From: Nageia nagi
Taxonomy: Eukaryota; Pinophyta
Length of the DNA stretch: 64,000 nucleotides
Reading direction: 5' to 3'
NCBI GenBank assembly: GCA_050084985.1
Contig: JBITNC010000001.1
Location: forward strand, 193,316,001 to 193,380,000
Below are positions 37,180 to 48,525 of this stretch, piece after piece (the stretch's first letter is position 1; the number at the start of each line of letters is the position of its first letter). The notes under the pieces are model-generated. The model worked only from the letters and a program-made list of their open reading frames with translations, ran no database searches and was not told the DNA's origin. The position numbers were made by a program, and so were the translations under genes.

Positions 37180-38850
37180 TAACTTGCTCAAATCCAAAAA
37201 TTCCAAAGTTAAAATGTGCTCAAAATGTGCCCTTCCATGCAATGAAACTATAAAATTTGACTTTTGGGCAAAATTTGATATCTCTCCTCAAGTTAGGTGC
37301 CATTTTTCATGCCATTGGATTTGGAAAAATTAGCAAACCTGCACCTAGGAATTTGGGCCACTTTCTTTGCTCAAAATTGAAAAATTGCAAGTTTAAATGC
37401 ACTTCGAATCGTGTTTTCCATGCAATTGACCCCTAAAACTCGAATTTTGAGGCAAATTTTTGAATCTTCTTCATGCTAGGCGCTAGAATTCACTCCATTG
37501 GATTTCCAATGGCATGAAAACCTGTGCCTACCTTTTGGGTGCCTTTTTGTTGCTCAAAATTGAAAATTTGAAATATTAAATGTGCTCAAAATGCGATTTT
37601 CCTTGCACATATGTCAAAAAACTTGAGTTTTGGGCAAAATCTTCACATTCTTCCATGCTAGGCGCTAATTTTCAGGTCTATGGATTCCCAATGGCATGAA
37701 AATCTGCACCTTCTTTTTTGAGGGGTTTCCATAGTCTAAAATAAAAATTCTCAAGTGTTAAAGGTGCTTGAAATGCCTTTTTCTATGCAATGAAGGGGTC
37801 CAACTTGATTTTTGAGTGAAATTGCACTTATCTTTCCATCTTAGGCGCTGATTTTCAGTTCTATGGATTTGTAATGAGATAAAAACTTGTGCCTAGCTGG
37901 TAGAGGCATTAAATGAGCTCAAAATCACTTTTTTTTAGACCTAAATGTGTTTTAAATGGCATTTTCCATGCAATGAAGTGCTCACACATGACTTTTGGAC
38001 CAAATTTGTGAATTCTTGACAACTTAGGCGCTAGTTTTCAGTCCTATGGATCTTCAATCAGCCCCAAACCTGTGCCTAGCTTTTTGTGCCTTCAAACTTG
38101 CTCAAAAATGAAAATTTGCAAGTTTAAACCTTCTCAAAATGACCTCCTTTATGTACTTATGTCATCAAACTTGACTTTTGATCAACATTTATCAATTTTT
38201 TCCATCCTAGGCGTTGATTTTCAGTCCATTGGATTTCGAAAAATATGGAAAACTGCGCCTGCCCTTTAGGTGCCCAAAACATGAGCAAATTTGTGATTTT
38301 CAAGACCTAAATGTGCTCAAAATCATATTTTTCCATGCACTTGACCCCTCAAACTTGTGTTTTGACCAAAATTTATCAATATTTTCATTCTAGGCGCCAT
38401 TTTTCACTCCATTGGAATTCCATAGCCTTGAAAACCTGCACCTAGCCTTTATGATGGTCAAAAGTGCTCAAAATCGAAAATTTTGAGTATTAAATGTGCT
38501 TAAAATGATCTCTTCATTGTTCCCAAGCGTCTAAAGTTGATTTTTGGTCAAAAAATACTTCATCTTGTCAATCTAGGCGCCATTTTTCATGCCAATGGAT
38601 TTGGAAAAGTTAGGAAACTTGCACCTATCTTTTTGGGGGTCTAAACTTGCTCAAAAATGGAAATTTCGAGACTTAAAGTGCCTTAGAACCATTATTTGCA
38701 TCCATCTATGCATTCACATTTGACTTTCGATGCACTTCCACTTTTTCTCCACAATCTAGGCACCAAAATTCATCTCTATGGATTTCCCATAGGCTTGAAA
38801 AACTGTGCCTAGGATGAGTGCCTTAGACTTGGTCCAAATCAAAAATTTCA
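37180..38850 (-). repeat. ~183-bp degenerate tandem repeats in X2
   Basis: About nine diverged units, each with 'taggcgc..' then 'ttttca..c.attggattt' and 'aaaacctgtgccta'. Marker positions are near 37314, 37480, 37662, 37842, 38027, 38208, 38391, 38573 and 38757, a spacing of 165-186 bp. Non-coding. Confidence 0.8.
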
Positions 38851-39039
38851 AATCTTACTTGTGATAGAATTTACCTTATCTCTTCAATGACACTCTTAGA
38901 CTTGAATTCCGACACCATTTGCATTTATCTATGAGAAACATGCACCATTTTCCCTCATTTGGTTCTTCAATACCTTGGGAAAATGTGCCTAGGGCTAGGG
39001 GTACTCAAACTTCCATTTCTGACCCATTCTAGACTCAAT

Positions 39040-39600
39040 CTGTGAATATCTGGCCACTTTCGGTGTTCCCAAGCTCAAACTCGACCAAAACGCCTCTTTC
39101 GGCACCTTCGAGCTCAAACTCTACTTCTTCAATGATTTTCGAGCTCAAACGATGCAAAAACAACCATTTCCGCCTTTTCGGGCTCAAACTCGTCATTTTC
39201 CATCATTTTCGGCACTTCCAGGCTTAAAGTATCCATTTTTGTCCATTTCCGAGCCTTAAGTGTGAAAAAACAATCATTTCGGCATTTCTGGCCATTTTGA
39301 GCTCAACTTTACATTTTTGACCATTTTAGACCTTTTTGGGCTCAAACGGTGGAAAAGCGACCATTTCTACTATATTACCACTCTCGGGATCAAATTCGAC
39401 CAAAACGTGTCTTTTCCTGATAATGACCATTTTTGAGCTTTTCGGGCTCATACTTGACAAAAATGCTTTTTTTGTCATCTTAGCTACATCCATTGCTTCT
39501 GGGCTTAAACTTTGCAAAAATGCTCATTTTCGTCACACTTGGCACTTGTGAGTTCAAACGGTGTAAAAACGACCCCATCTCTACTGATTGCACTTTAAAC
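39040..39600 (-). repeat. Short GAGCTCAAAC-type repeats in X2
   Basis: Diverged units of about 60 bp around 'gagctcaaactc'/'gggctcaaac'. Inverted counterpart of 6560-7020 in X1. Confidence 0.6.
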
Positions 39601-41689
39601 CAAAAATCCGTGCTCTGATACTCTCTCAGATCCTGGCTTCTTGGCTACAAAATTGATGATTGGATACTCTGATACTCTTCAGGGTCTTCATTGCAAGATT
39701 TCCTTGAATCACTCACTAATATCATGTTTTCACTCTCCAGAGTGAACTATTTGTCACTAAAAACCAATCTCAAGGCAATGTACCTGATTGCCTTTGCAAA
39801 AATAGGGTCCCCAAAATAATAGGTGTGTTGTGCGGGCACAACATGACCACCATGTAGAAGCAAATGATTGCCATCAATAAATTCGTTGGATGCCAAGAAG
39901 CCCTGGTAAGGCATGTGCACCCTCCACATCCCACTCCAGATGAATTAGAGGAGCCAAGGGAGAAGGAAAGGAAAAAGGACAAAATGGAGAGGGAGCCGAG
40001 TTTAAGGATATCATACAACTTGAGAGATAGAGGGTCCACTCATCATGGATCCATGGGTCACCAAGAGCATGCATTTTCGACATCCCATTCTCACAAAGCA
40101 CCGTAGGGAACTAACCCTCTCCTAGGGAGGTTCCTAGAAGAGGACGTTGGGAAGATAGGGGAGCAACCCATCATTCCCAAACTGTCCAAGCCCATGTTCG
40201 CCAAGAGGTCCACCAATGAGGTAAAAAACCGAATCCCTAGTCCTCTTGAGTTGAATCAAATCTCTAGGGAGTACAACATGTTAGATCCAGAATTGAGGAG
40301 GGATATGAATTTCAATTGCTATCTGGAGATCTTTGGATTAAATGGAGGTAGCTCTCATGGCACACACTCCCAATGCAATTTGTGGGGTGACAAGAGGGAG
40401 TTGTAGTAGAAGATCAACCAAATGTAGGTGCCCATGTATTACGGCAAGAAGATGACGACTAGGGCTTGGCTCCATCAGCTGCAGACCTATCTTACCAAGT
40501 ATGAACTTTTTGGAGGAAGATGCAATTCATTTTGCATCATTGCATTTTGAGGGAGATGCCCTCAAATGGTGGCAACATGGAGTGATCAATCAGGATTACT
40601 CCTGCATTTCCTCTTTTGACGAGTTTGCTCGAAGGTTAGTTAAGAGGTTTGATAGAAAGAGGGAAAATGACTACTTCAGAGAGTTTACATCCCTAAAGTA
40701 GCAAGGTACGGTGGATGAATATGTGTTAGAATTCCAGAGAATTGTAGTCATGATCCACAACATCCCCGAGGAGAGATTGATCTTCCTCTTCATAGAAGTG
40801 TTGATGGAATCCTTGCAGAAATGGTAAAGGTATAAGCCCCACGAAATCTTGATGATGCAATTAGGGTTGCTTACAACTTGGAGCCAACAATGATGTCCCT
40901 CAAGGGAGTGCAGACGTACAAGGGGCAAGCCACTCGAAAGCAGGTTGCAAAGAAAGAAGGGCCTAGAAAATTCAAACCCTTTCCCCCTCCTCGAACAAGC
41001 TAGTTAGATGCAGCTACTAGGAGGAAATTGAGGGAAGGAAAATGCTTCTATTGCAAGAAGACATGGGAGCCAGGACACCGTTGCCAAGGCAAAGGATAGG
41101 TGCACTACATTGAAGTGCTTTCGAATGAAGAGGAGGATGATTCGGATCTGGATCTTGATATGGACCTAACTGAGGTACCCAAGGCAGAGGCATCACTTGG
41201 GAGCATGATTGCTTCACTCCATGGAGTGAAAAAGTACCTCACGTTGAAGGTAGTGGGGCAAGCACATAGCCAAGATGTGATGGTCTTAATCGACCCTAGA
41301 GCCTCTCACAATTTTATTGATGAAGGGGTCGTAGAGAAGAAGGGCCTCAAGACCAAGGGATTCGAGGGATTCAAAGTTTCCAATGCCAATGGGAAACTCA
41401 CGTTTGTAGACCAGATCATGGTGAGATTTGGGGTGAGATTGCAGAGCTACACAATGAGAGTATTTCTATGTATATCTGCTAAAGGGACATCCTCACATCA
41501 TCTTGGATGTGCAATGGTTATTTGAATTGGGTGACATTCGCACCAACTACAAGAATCTCACCATGAGTTTTGATATTGATGGTAAGACCTACACTCTGCA
41601 AGGAATCAGGGACGATTGCCCACAAGTCACCAACAAGAGTTTGAAGGTGGTTAGGGAAGAAGATGAGTCAGCATCGGGCAAGGGGGCAA

Positions 41690-42171
41690 TATGGTATCCC
41701 ATGTTGGACATGGAAGAGCCCTGGTACTTGACGTTGAGCAATGAGTTCTTGGTCCCTACGTTGGGCTTGGAGAGGCTTAAGCACCCAATGATAGACATGG
41801 AGGAGTTTTTGTACCCCACGTTGGGCCTAGAGAGACTTAGGCACCCAACGTCAGACATGGAGGAGTTTTGGTACCCCACATTGGGCCTGGAGAGGGTTGG
41901 GCACCCAATGATGGACATTGTGGAGTCTTGGCATCCCACGTTGGACCTGAGAGAGCCTTGGCATCCCACATTGTACCTGAGGGAGCCTTGGCATACCACG
42001 TTGTACTTGAGGGAGCCTTGGCATACCACGTTGGACCTGAGGGAGCCTTGTCATCCCACACTGGAACTGAAAGAGGTTGGACACCCAACTTTCAAAACAG
42101 AAGAATCTTGGCATTTCCCGTTGAGCATGGAAGGGCCACAACACCTCATGTTAAGCTTGGAGGGAGTCTAG
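41690..42171 (+). repeat. Repetitive C-terminal coding array of E2
   Basis: A coding tandem array. About 41742-41935 has units near 66 bp containing YPTLGLERLRHP-like peptide; 41936-42060 has 30-bp units encoding a decapeptide like LREPWHPTLD. Most units contain CCCACGTTGG or a one-base variant, the same decamer that is frequent in the LTRs of E2, A, B and C. Confidence 0.8.
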
Positions 42172-42702
42172 CACCCCACGTTGGATATCAGGAAGAACTA
42201 GAGCCCCACGATGGAAACAGGAGCTTGGCAACCAACGATAAGTTTGAGGAAGTCTTGGCAACAACCATGGAGCAAAGGCTTCACCTTTTTTCACTCATGC
42301 TTGCTCTTCTTGATGTTTTTGTAGGTACATCTCTCAGGAGTCTTCCACATGATCACTACCACAACTAGATGTCTAGTTTAGATGAATGCATCAGCATTTT
42401 TGCATACACTTGTTTCTTCTAAGCATTGTTGCACCAAAATATTTGTAGGCATTTTTGTGCTTAATGTGGATTGACAGAAGCAGATTGAACCTCAGCAACA
42501 TATCAGAGTTTTTGCATGCAATGTTGATACATGAGAAGGGAACTTCAATGTTTCATACAGGGTATTCATTATGGGGGAGATTTATTGAAGTTGCATTCCA
42601 CTTTAGTAGAATTTTGTTGACAAAGCCAAAGGATTCTTGGAGGACAATATTTTGTAGCATTCTAAAATTGCTTGAGGACAAGCAATTCGAGAGGGGAGGC
42701 TT
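42172..42702 (+). other. E2 3' untranslated region and polypurine tract
   Basis: No reverse transcriptase or integrase sequence is present here. The segment ends with CGAGAGGGGAGGC (about 42688-42700), a polypurine tract immediately before the 3' LTR. Confidence 0.75.
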
Positions 42703-43891
42703 TGTAATGCCCTTTTTCTTGTAAAACATAATTAATTATGGAATCCTGCGGATTCCCCTTTTGTAAATATTTATTTATTTAATCATGCATTAGTAGTGAG
42801 TACTTGGGATAGAATTTATAAAGGTTCGTTGGACCCTATTGTGAGCCCCAAGTGGGGCGTCTTCCTCCCAAGCGTAGGGTAGCATGATTTAATAGTATTT
42901 TATGCACTTGGAGATCCCGAGAATTGATTATGGGAATCCCAAGGCTTGTATAGCACCTAGATGACACTTAAGCATGGATAAACACCTATTTGCCCCAACG
43001 TTGGAAATGGGAGCACTTGTACACATGTGCCAACCTTGGGGAGACTCCTAGACCCTCACGTTGGCCTGTGATGACTCCTAGACACCCACGCATGCCCTCT
43101 AGGCCCACGTTGAGCATGAGGACCCATGTTGAGCATATGGAGGGCCCATATACCTACGTTGGGCTTGGATTGACCCGTAGGCACCTTTGTGGGGCTTCTA
43201 GGAAGCCAACGTTGGAATAAGAAGGTTGGGTGATGACTTTGAGGTGAGATTCAGATCTAGTGTGAGCTATATTAAGCATTGGAGCATCATTGTTGGATAT
43301 ACCTGATTATTATTATTTCTCCTACCGTCCAATGGACACAAGACTTAGGACAACGTCAAGCAATCTCCCTAGGTGCAACATCTAGGAGGGTTAGCAGGAT
43401 GAGGGATCTTGCTAATCTACAGCTAAGGTGTAGTATCTTAGTCCATCTGGTGGTATTTCGAGGACACACTTCTACCTTTAGTGGTTTCCAAGCGTGGGAG
43501 TTCTGCAACAGAGCATCCAGGCTTGAGGGAGTGAGGCTGTCCCATCCATTGTTTTGTGGTACCAGCAGTGATTACATTTGTATGTTCATTGTGCCCTAGT
43601 TGGATCCTTGGAGGTCAACGTTGAGCCCTTTGGGCCTGGTATTGTATCATTTGTCATTCTTTATCATTAATATAGCAGTGGGCATCTTGGATCTCAACAT
43701 TTGTTTTGTATGTGATGTGCATGCTTCCATATTTGCAACGTTGGGTTGTTTTGGTGCATTTAGGCTTGTATGTGTAAGACTCTGGCATTGAGAGTTTGTT
43801 TATGCTTGAATTTAAAGATCTAGGCCAAACGTGGGTGCATATTTGCTTGTTTATGATTATTTGTACTTGAGATTGTGATTGGGATCTTACA
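42703..43891 (+). repeat. E2 3' LTR
   Basis: TGTAATGCCC to GGGATCTTACA, 1,189 bp, homologous to 34273-35398 with scattered substitutions and about 46 extra bases near 43321. Confidence 0.92.
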
Positions 43892-43896
43892 GTTGA

Positions 43897-43995
43897 CCTA
43901 GTTGATGCCCTAGATCAATTCATGTTATGTCCGGATGTGTTTTTTGATTTAAATTGATATTTATTTGGTTAATTCCTGCGTTTGAGAATATTACA
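43897..43995 (+). repeat. E1 3' LTR, final 99 bp
   Basis: Resumes E1 after E2's right TSD and matches 29770-29868, ending GAGAATATTACA. Confidence 0.88.
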
Positions 43996-44036
43996 ACAAC
44001 TGCCTAATTGGTTCTCTTCTTCTAGCAATTGCTTGG

Positions 44037-45262
44037 TGTGACGTCCTCCTTGTACTTTTAGTGAGACTAGTTTTGTTACCTTGTATTATATCTAATTGAT
44101 GTATTTGTAGTTGCATTGTTGTAACTTAGGATAGGAGTTTAATGGGTCATGTGGAGCCCACTATGAGCCCCAAGTGGTACGTCTCCCTCCTGAGTAGTAG
44201 ATTAGGCATGAATTGCATTGGAGATATCGGATTGTGGGAATCCCAAGGTATCTTTATGCATTAGTGAAATGGACAGCTACCAGCAAGCTAACGCCACACT
44301 ATGGAGGGCCCCATACCCCCATGTTGGCTCTTGAGTACTCCATGACCCCCACATTGGCATTTTATGTGGTCATGACCCCCACATTGGCATATTATATGAT
44401 TATGACCCCCACGTTGGCACTTTAAGTGATTAGCACCCCCAAATGCCCAACGTTGGATTAGATGGGCTTGGGATGACTCCTAGGTGAGCTTCGGACACGA
44501 GCAATGTATGAATACACATTGGAGCTTCAGTATTGAACAACTATTGATTATTATTACACTTACTATAGACCTTTGGGCACAAGTCTTAGCGGCGTTAAGC
44601 AATCCATTCCTAGGCGGAGCATCTAGAGGGTAGTCAGGCAACGGGATCCTGATTATCTTTGACATAGGTGGAGCACCTTGCCCATCCGATGGCATTCTGA
44701 GGATTTACTTCTACCTTCAATGGTTTACCAGGTTTCGAGGACACCTTCAGTGGAGAGGATTTAGGATCTAAGGGAGTAAGTCTATCCCGTTGTTTGACAG
44801 CTGTTCAGTGTTGAGAGTTTCAGAATGTTGTGCCCTAGTTGCCTCCCTTGAGGCCAAAGACTACCCATTGGGCATTGGTATTGTATTATTATCATTCTCA
44901 TCATTCATATACAACCAAAGGGCATTGGATCTCATTGTGTATTGCATACTTGTGCATGCGTTGGGTTGATTATGCTTCATTGTACATGTATGAGCTAGAC
45001 ATTGGCATTGTGATGTGATGTTCATTGATATATGTTTGCTATTGCCATACATTGTCCTTGTGATGTATTGTTCATTGCTATTCTCATGTATGTGTTAGAC
45101 GTTGGCATTTTGGGTATCTGAATGTGTGATCCTGATAACCTAACTTTAACGTTGTACGCTTGAGGGTTTGAATCTGTATGATTGATGCCCTAGACCTGAC
45201 GTTAGGGCTTGATGATCCTGTATTGCTAGTTTGTGGCCGAATTTGAAATTTGGATCAGCACA
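44037..45262 (+). mobile_element. Solo LTR C (gypsy-like, same family as B)
   Basis: A 1,226-bp LTR, TGTGACGTCC to GGATCAGCACA, with a perfect duplication CTTGG (44032-44036 and 45263-45267). No primer-binding site or internal region is attached. It carries four CCCCCAYRTTGGC-type units near 44310-44420, inverted counterparts of those in B near 14540-14640. Confidence 0.9.
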
Positions 45263-47196
45263 CTTGGCCTAGTAGATTGTCCGAGCGATATAGACAGACT
45301 TGCATGTTGGGCTGTAGCTTCATCTAGAGATTTAGCACAACAGAGATATCGTTGGTGTTGGTATTCAAAGGCCTCATATATGCTACAAGGTGAAGAAGGT
45401 CCTCCATGCTCAACGTGCAACATCCAACCTTCCCAAACCCCAATGTAGTGTGTAAGAAGCCTTCCAAGCTCCACGTCAGGTATTCAAGCTTCCTGATATG
45501 CAATGTAGGGGGTGTGGGCTCCTTGTTGCCCTCCTCATCACGCCATGATCTCCTTATTCTCAATGTGGCCCCATCCTCAACTTCCTTCTTCTGGCACCAC
45601 TTAATCACCTCCATCCACTTGTTATCTACTTGTGGACAATCATCACGAATTCCTTGTAGCGTATGGGTCTTCCCATCGATCTCAAAAGTCATAGTGAGTT
45701 TCCGGTAGTTGGTGTGGATGTCACCCAACTTGAACAACCACTGCACTCCCAAAATGATATGAGGATACCCCTTCAAGGGATAAACATAGAAGTTCTCCCT
45801 TACCATATAGATCTGCAACCTCACTCCAAATCTCTCCACTATGTGATCCACAAGCGTGAGTTTCCTATTGGCATTGGAAAATCGGAATCCCTCAAACCGT
45901 TTAGTCTTTAGGTTCTTCTTCTTCTTCACAAAGCCCTCATCTATGAAGTTGTGAGATGCCTTTGGATCAATCATGACCATTACATCCTCTCCACTAGCCT
46001 GCCCTACCATCGTCAAAGTGAGGTACTTCTTCACCCCATGTAGTGAAGGGATCATGCTTCCTAACATGCCCTCTGCTTTCAGTGCCTCTGATCTAAGGTG
46101 TCTACACTAAGATCTAGGTCCAAATCATCCAACTCCTCCGAAAATACCTCTATGTAATGCACCTGTCCCTTTCCTTGGCAACGTTGCCCTAGCTCCCAAG
46201 TCTTTTTGGAATAGAAGTACTTGCCTTCTTCCCTCAGCTTCCTCCGTGTGGTTGCGTCCAACTGGTTTGTCCAGGGTGGGGGGAAACGTTTGGCCTTGCT
46301 AGGCCCCTCCTTGTTTGCGTATGTTTTCCGAGTGGTTGGTCCCCTGAACGTTTGCCCTCTCATGAGGGATATCACTATCGGCTCAAGATCGTATAGCATC
46401 ATCAAGGTTCCTAGGAGAGGAAACCTTGACCATTCCTTGCAACGACTCCATCAAGCCCTCTACGAAGAGGAATGTCAACCGTTCCTTAGAGATGTGGTGG
46501 ATCATGAGTGCGATCTTCTGGAACTTTGACACATACTCATCCACTGCTCCCTGCTGCTCAATGATGTTAGATCTCGGAACTAGTCATTCTTCCTCTTCCG
46601 ATCAAATCTCTTAACCAACTACCTAGCAAACTCGTCAAAAGAGGTGATGAGTGAGTAATCCTGGTTGATTACTCCATGCTGCCACCACTCGAGGGCATCA
46701 CCCTCAAAGTGTAAGGATGTGAGATGGATCGTATCTTCCTTCACCATGTTTGGGCTCAAGGTGAAGTAAGTTTGCAGCTGATGCAACCATGCCCTAATAG
46801 TCATCCATTTCACATCATACATTTGCACCTGCATTTTATTTATCTTTTGTTGCAGGTCTCTCTTGTCTCCCCACGAGCTGCTTGGGGTATGTGGGCCGTG
46901 TGTGCTGCTCCCCTTTAACCCTAAGATCTCTAGGTAGCCATTGAAGTTGACATCTCTCTTCAACCCTGGATCCAACATGGAATACTCCCTAAAAATCTGA
47001 TTCAACTCTAGAGGACTAGGAACCCTGTTCTTCGTTTCCTCCCCGGAATTCTTTGCGAACATGGGCTTGGATGGCTTTGGGATGATGGGTTGTTCACCCA
47101 TCTTGCCAACATCCTTCTTCAGGTACCTCCCTAAGAGAGGGTTAGTATCGAGTGCTGTTCGGTGTGAATGGGATCTCAGGAATGTGGGTCTTGGAC

Positions 47197-47694
47197 TGAA
47201 GGATTTGAACTAGATCTAAACAAATCCTCTAGGACCTTAGACTAGGAAACTCAAGTGTACACAACTATAATTCTAAGAACATCATTCACACAATATGACA
47301 CCAATATAATGTGGTTCCTCCCTCCTTGGGAGTACATCCACAACTAGTTCTCTTATTCTCAAATCTATGTCTCTCTTACAACTATTCTCTAGCTCTCTCC
47401 TACACAACCAAGTAGAGTAATCTTACTCAAAACTTAGATATGTTTACATGAGGAGAAGCCCTCTATTTATAGGTTGAGAGCACCTCCCTAACCTTCCTTT
47501 AACCCAAGGGTAAGGTTAGGGTTACATTAAATGTACCACCAAACTTCAACCTACCAACTAACTCCTTTGGTAAAGTCAAAGTCTACATATTAAAGAATTC
47601 TATTAATCTCTTAAGGTATCTACATACCCTTAAGTGATTAATTGAATTTACAAGGAGTTTAGATATTCACAATATTTCATTACAAATTCTAACA
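47197..47694 (-). repeat. Copia 3' LTR
   Basis: 498 bp, sense TGTTAGAATT to AATCCTTCA. A sense TATA box CCTATAAATAG is at about 47476-47466. Confidence 0.96.
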
Positions 47695-47704
47695 CTCCCC
47701 CTTA
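47695..47704 (-). other. Copia polypurine tract
   Basis: Minus-strand TAAGGGGGAG directly upstream of the 3' LTR; expected primer for plus-strand DNA synthesis. Confidence 0.85.
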
Positions 47705-48182
47705 ATGCAATATTGGGATAGTGCGTAGAAGAGAGAAGAGAGAGAGTAAGAGAGAGTTCTCCTCCATAGAGATACAAGTGGAGATGAGAACTTTTACATA
47801 TTTTTGAGAATCTTTTTGAGAACTAGTATGAGACTCACTACATTACCATTTGACAAAAATGGTTTACAATACAATCATTAACCACAACTGGTTTCACTGT
47901 ACATAGTAGTCGATCAACTTTAAGCTGACATGTGAGTCTCCATGAGCTTGCTTTCACAAGGTGAGTAACCTGCATTTCTAAAGAAGATCCTGCATGCTAC
48001 AAGCAACTCATGAACAAAATCAGTTAGATGCATCATATATTCAAATAAGAGAATCAAATAATGCCATCTTATAAATAACTGATCAATGGTGCACTATAAG
48101 CCATCACAGGGATGCCAAGCCATCACTCATAGTCACCTGTTGTATATAGACATGTGTTGATTTTAAAAATAGAGCATAAAAT

Positions 48183-48474
48183 TGTACAACGAGTTTCTCA
48201 CGCAGAGCAAACTCACCACGGGGGTATAGAATGTACAACAAGTTCGTCACGCAGAGCGAACTTACCACGGAGGTATATCAATTACATGCTCAAAATTTGT
48301 ACAATAAGTTTCTCACGCAGAGCAAACTCACCACGGAGGTATAAAATGTACAACAAGTTTGTCACGCAGAGCAAACTTACCACTGAGGTATATATAAAAT
48401 AATCAACACTCTATAACAACAATTGTACAACAAGTTTGTCACGCAGAGCAAACTTACCACGGAGGTCTAGAATG
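48183..48474. repeat. Copia 3'-region tandem repeats (~48-bp core, 5 units)
   Basis: Five copies of a unit 'tgtacaacaagtttgtcacg' plus 'cagagcaaacttaccacggagg', starting near 48183, 48231, 48298, 48348 and 48426, with short variable spacers. Located between the end of the pol frame and the 3' LTR. Non-coding. Confidence 0.88.
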
Positions 48475-48525
48475 TACAATCAAAAAAGGCCTCTAAGAGG
48501 TGAAGTTGTCATCACTAACAAAAGT

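Larger units (their letters stand above)
35726..39843 (-). mobile_element. Element X2: giant solo-LTR-like element
   Basis: A 4,118-bp element, TGTTGGGAAGG at 35726 to the near-palindrome TGTTGTGCGGGCACAACA at 39826-39843, flanked by TGACC (35721-35725 and 39844-39848). The gag reading of E2 continues exactly across the insertion, proving the boundaries. Sense direction is minus: palindrome, short repeats (39600-39040), ~183-bp tandem repeats (38850-37180), core promoter (36688-36647), 0.93 kb, end. No ORF above background. Homologous to X1 over its whole length. Confidence 0.9.
35484..42171 (+). pseudogene. E2 gag-protease pseudogene, interrupted by X2
   Basis: Structural protein of a Ty3/gypsy-type element. 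It starts at ATG 35484 (MASAKKSG), runs to about 35720, is interrupted by X2, and resumes at 39849; the TSD TGACC is part of the VMTTM coding sequence. A Retrotrans_gag-like region follows (LHFEGDALKWWQHGVINQ, 40531-40590), then an intact CCHC-type knuckle CFYCKKTWEPGHRC (about 41044-41085), then a retropepsin-like region (IDPRASHNFIDEG near 41290), then a repetitive C-terminus (41690-42171). Several stops (for example within 35513-35525 and after 41097) and frameshifts prevent full translation. The protease signature is DPR instead of D-S/T-G, a loss also seen in E3 (DPK). Confidence 0.88.
34273..43891 (+). mobile_element. E2: gag-protease-only LTR retrotransposon
   Basis: Complete element with LTRs 34273-35398 and 42703-43891, a primer-binding site at 35400 and a polypurine tract at about 42689-42700. 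A perfect duplication GTTGA lies at 34268-34272 and 43892-43896. It sits in the 3' LTR of E1. Without X2 it is about 5.5 kb. The interior encodes only a gag-like protein with a zinc knuckle and a retropepsin-like region; no reverse transcriptase or integrase is present between the protease and the 3' LTR. This is the architecture of a TR-GAG-type non-autonomous element. Confidence 0.92.
27126..43995 (+). mobile_element. E1: LTR retrotransposon without gag-pol
   Basis: Non-autonomous LTR element. The 5' LTR is 27126-29868; the primer-binding site starts at 29870 (TGGTATCAGAT, initiator-Met tRNA type); the interior is only about 2.9 kb; a purine-rich tract AAGAGGAGAGGCT precedes the 3' LTR at 32792. 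The 3' LTR is split by E2: 32792-34272 and 43897-43995. Net length is about 7.2 kb. No gag, protease, reverse transcriptase or integrase motif is visible inside, so it resembles a LARD-type derivative that would need helper proteins. The 5-bp flanks, GCAAT (27121-27125) and ACAAC (43996-44000), match only at the central CAA, so the TSD is decayed or the right end lies elsewhere (a GCAAT occurs at 44025-44029). Confidence 0.85.

Noticed and set aside
44037-45262. LTR C as the 3' LTR of E3
   Set aside because: The orientation is opposite to E3 and C has its own perfect CTTGG duplication, so it is an independent solo LTR.
48183-48474. CRISPR-like regularly spaced repeats
   Set aside because: The spacers are too short and are not unique. 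It is a tandem repeat inside a plant copia element.
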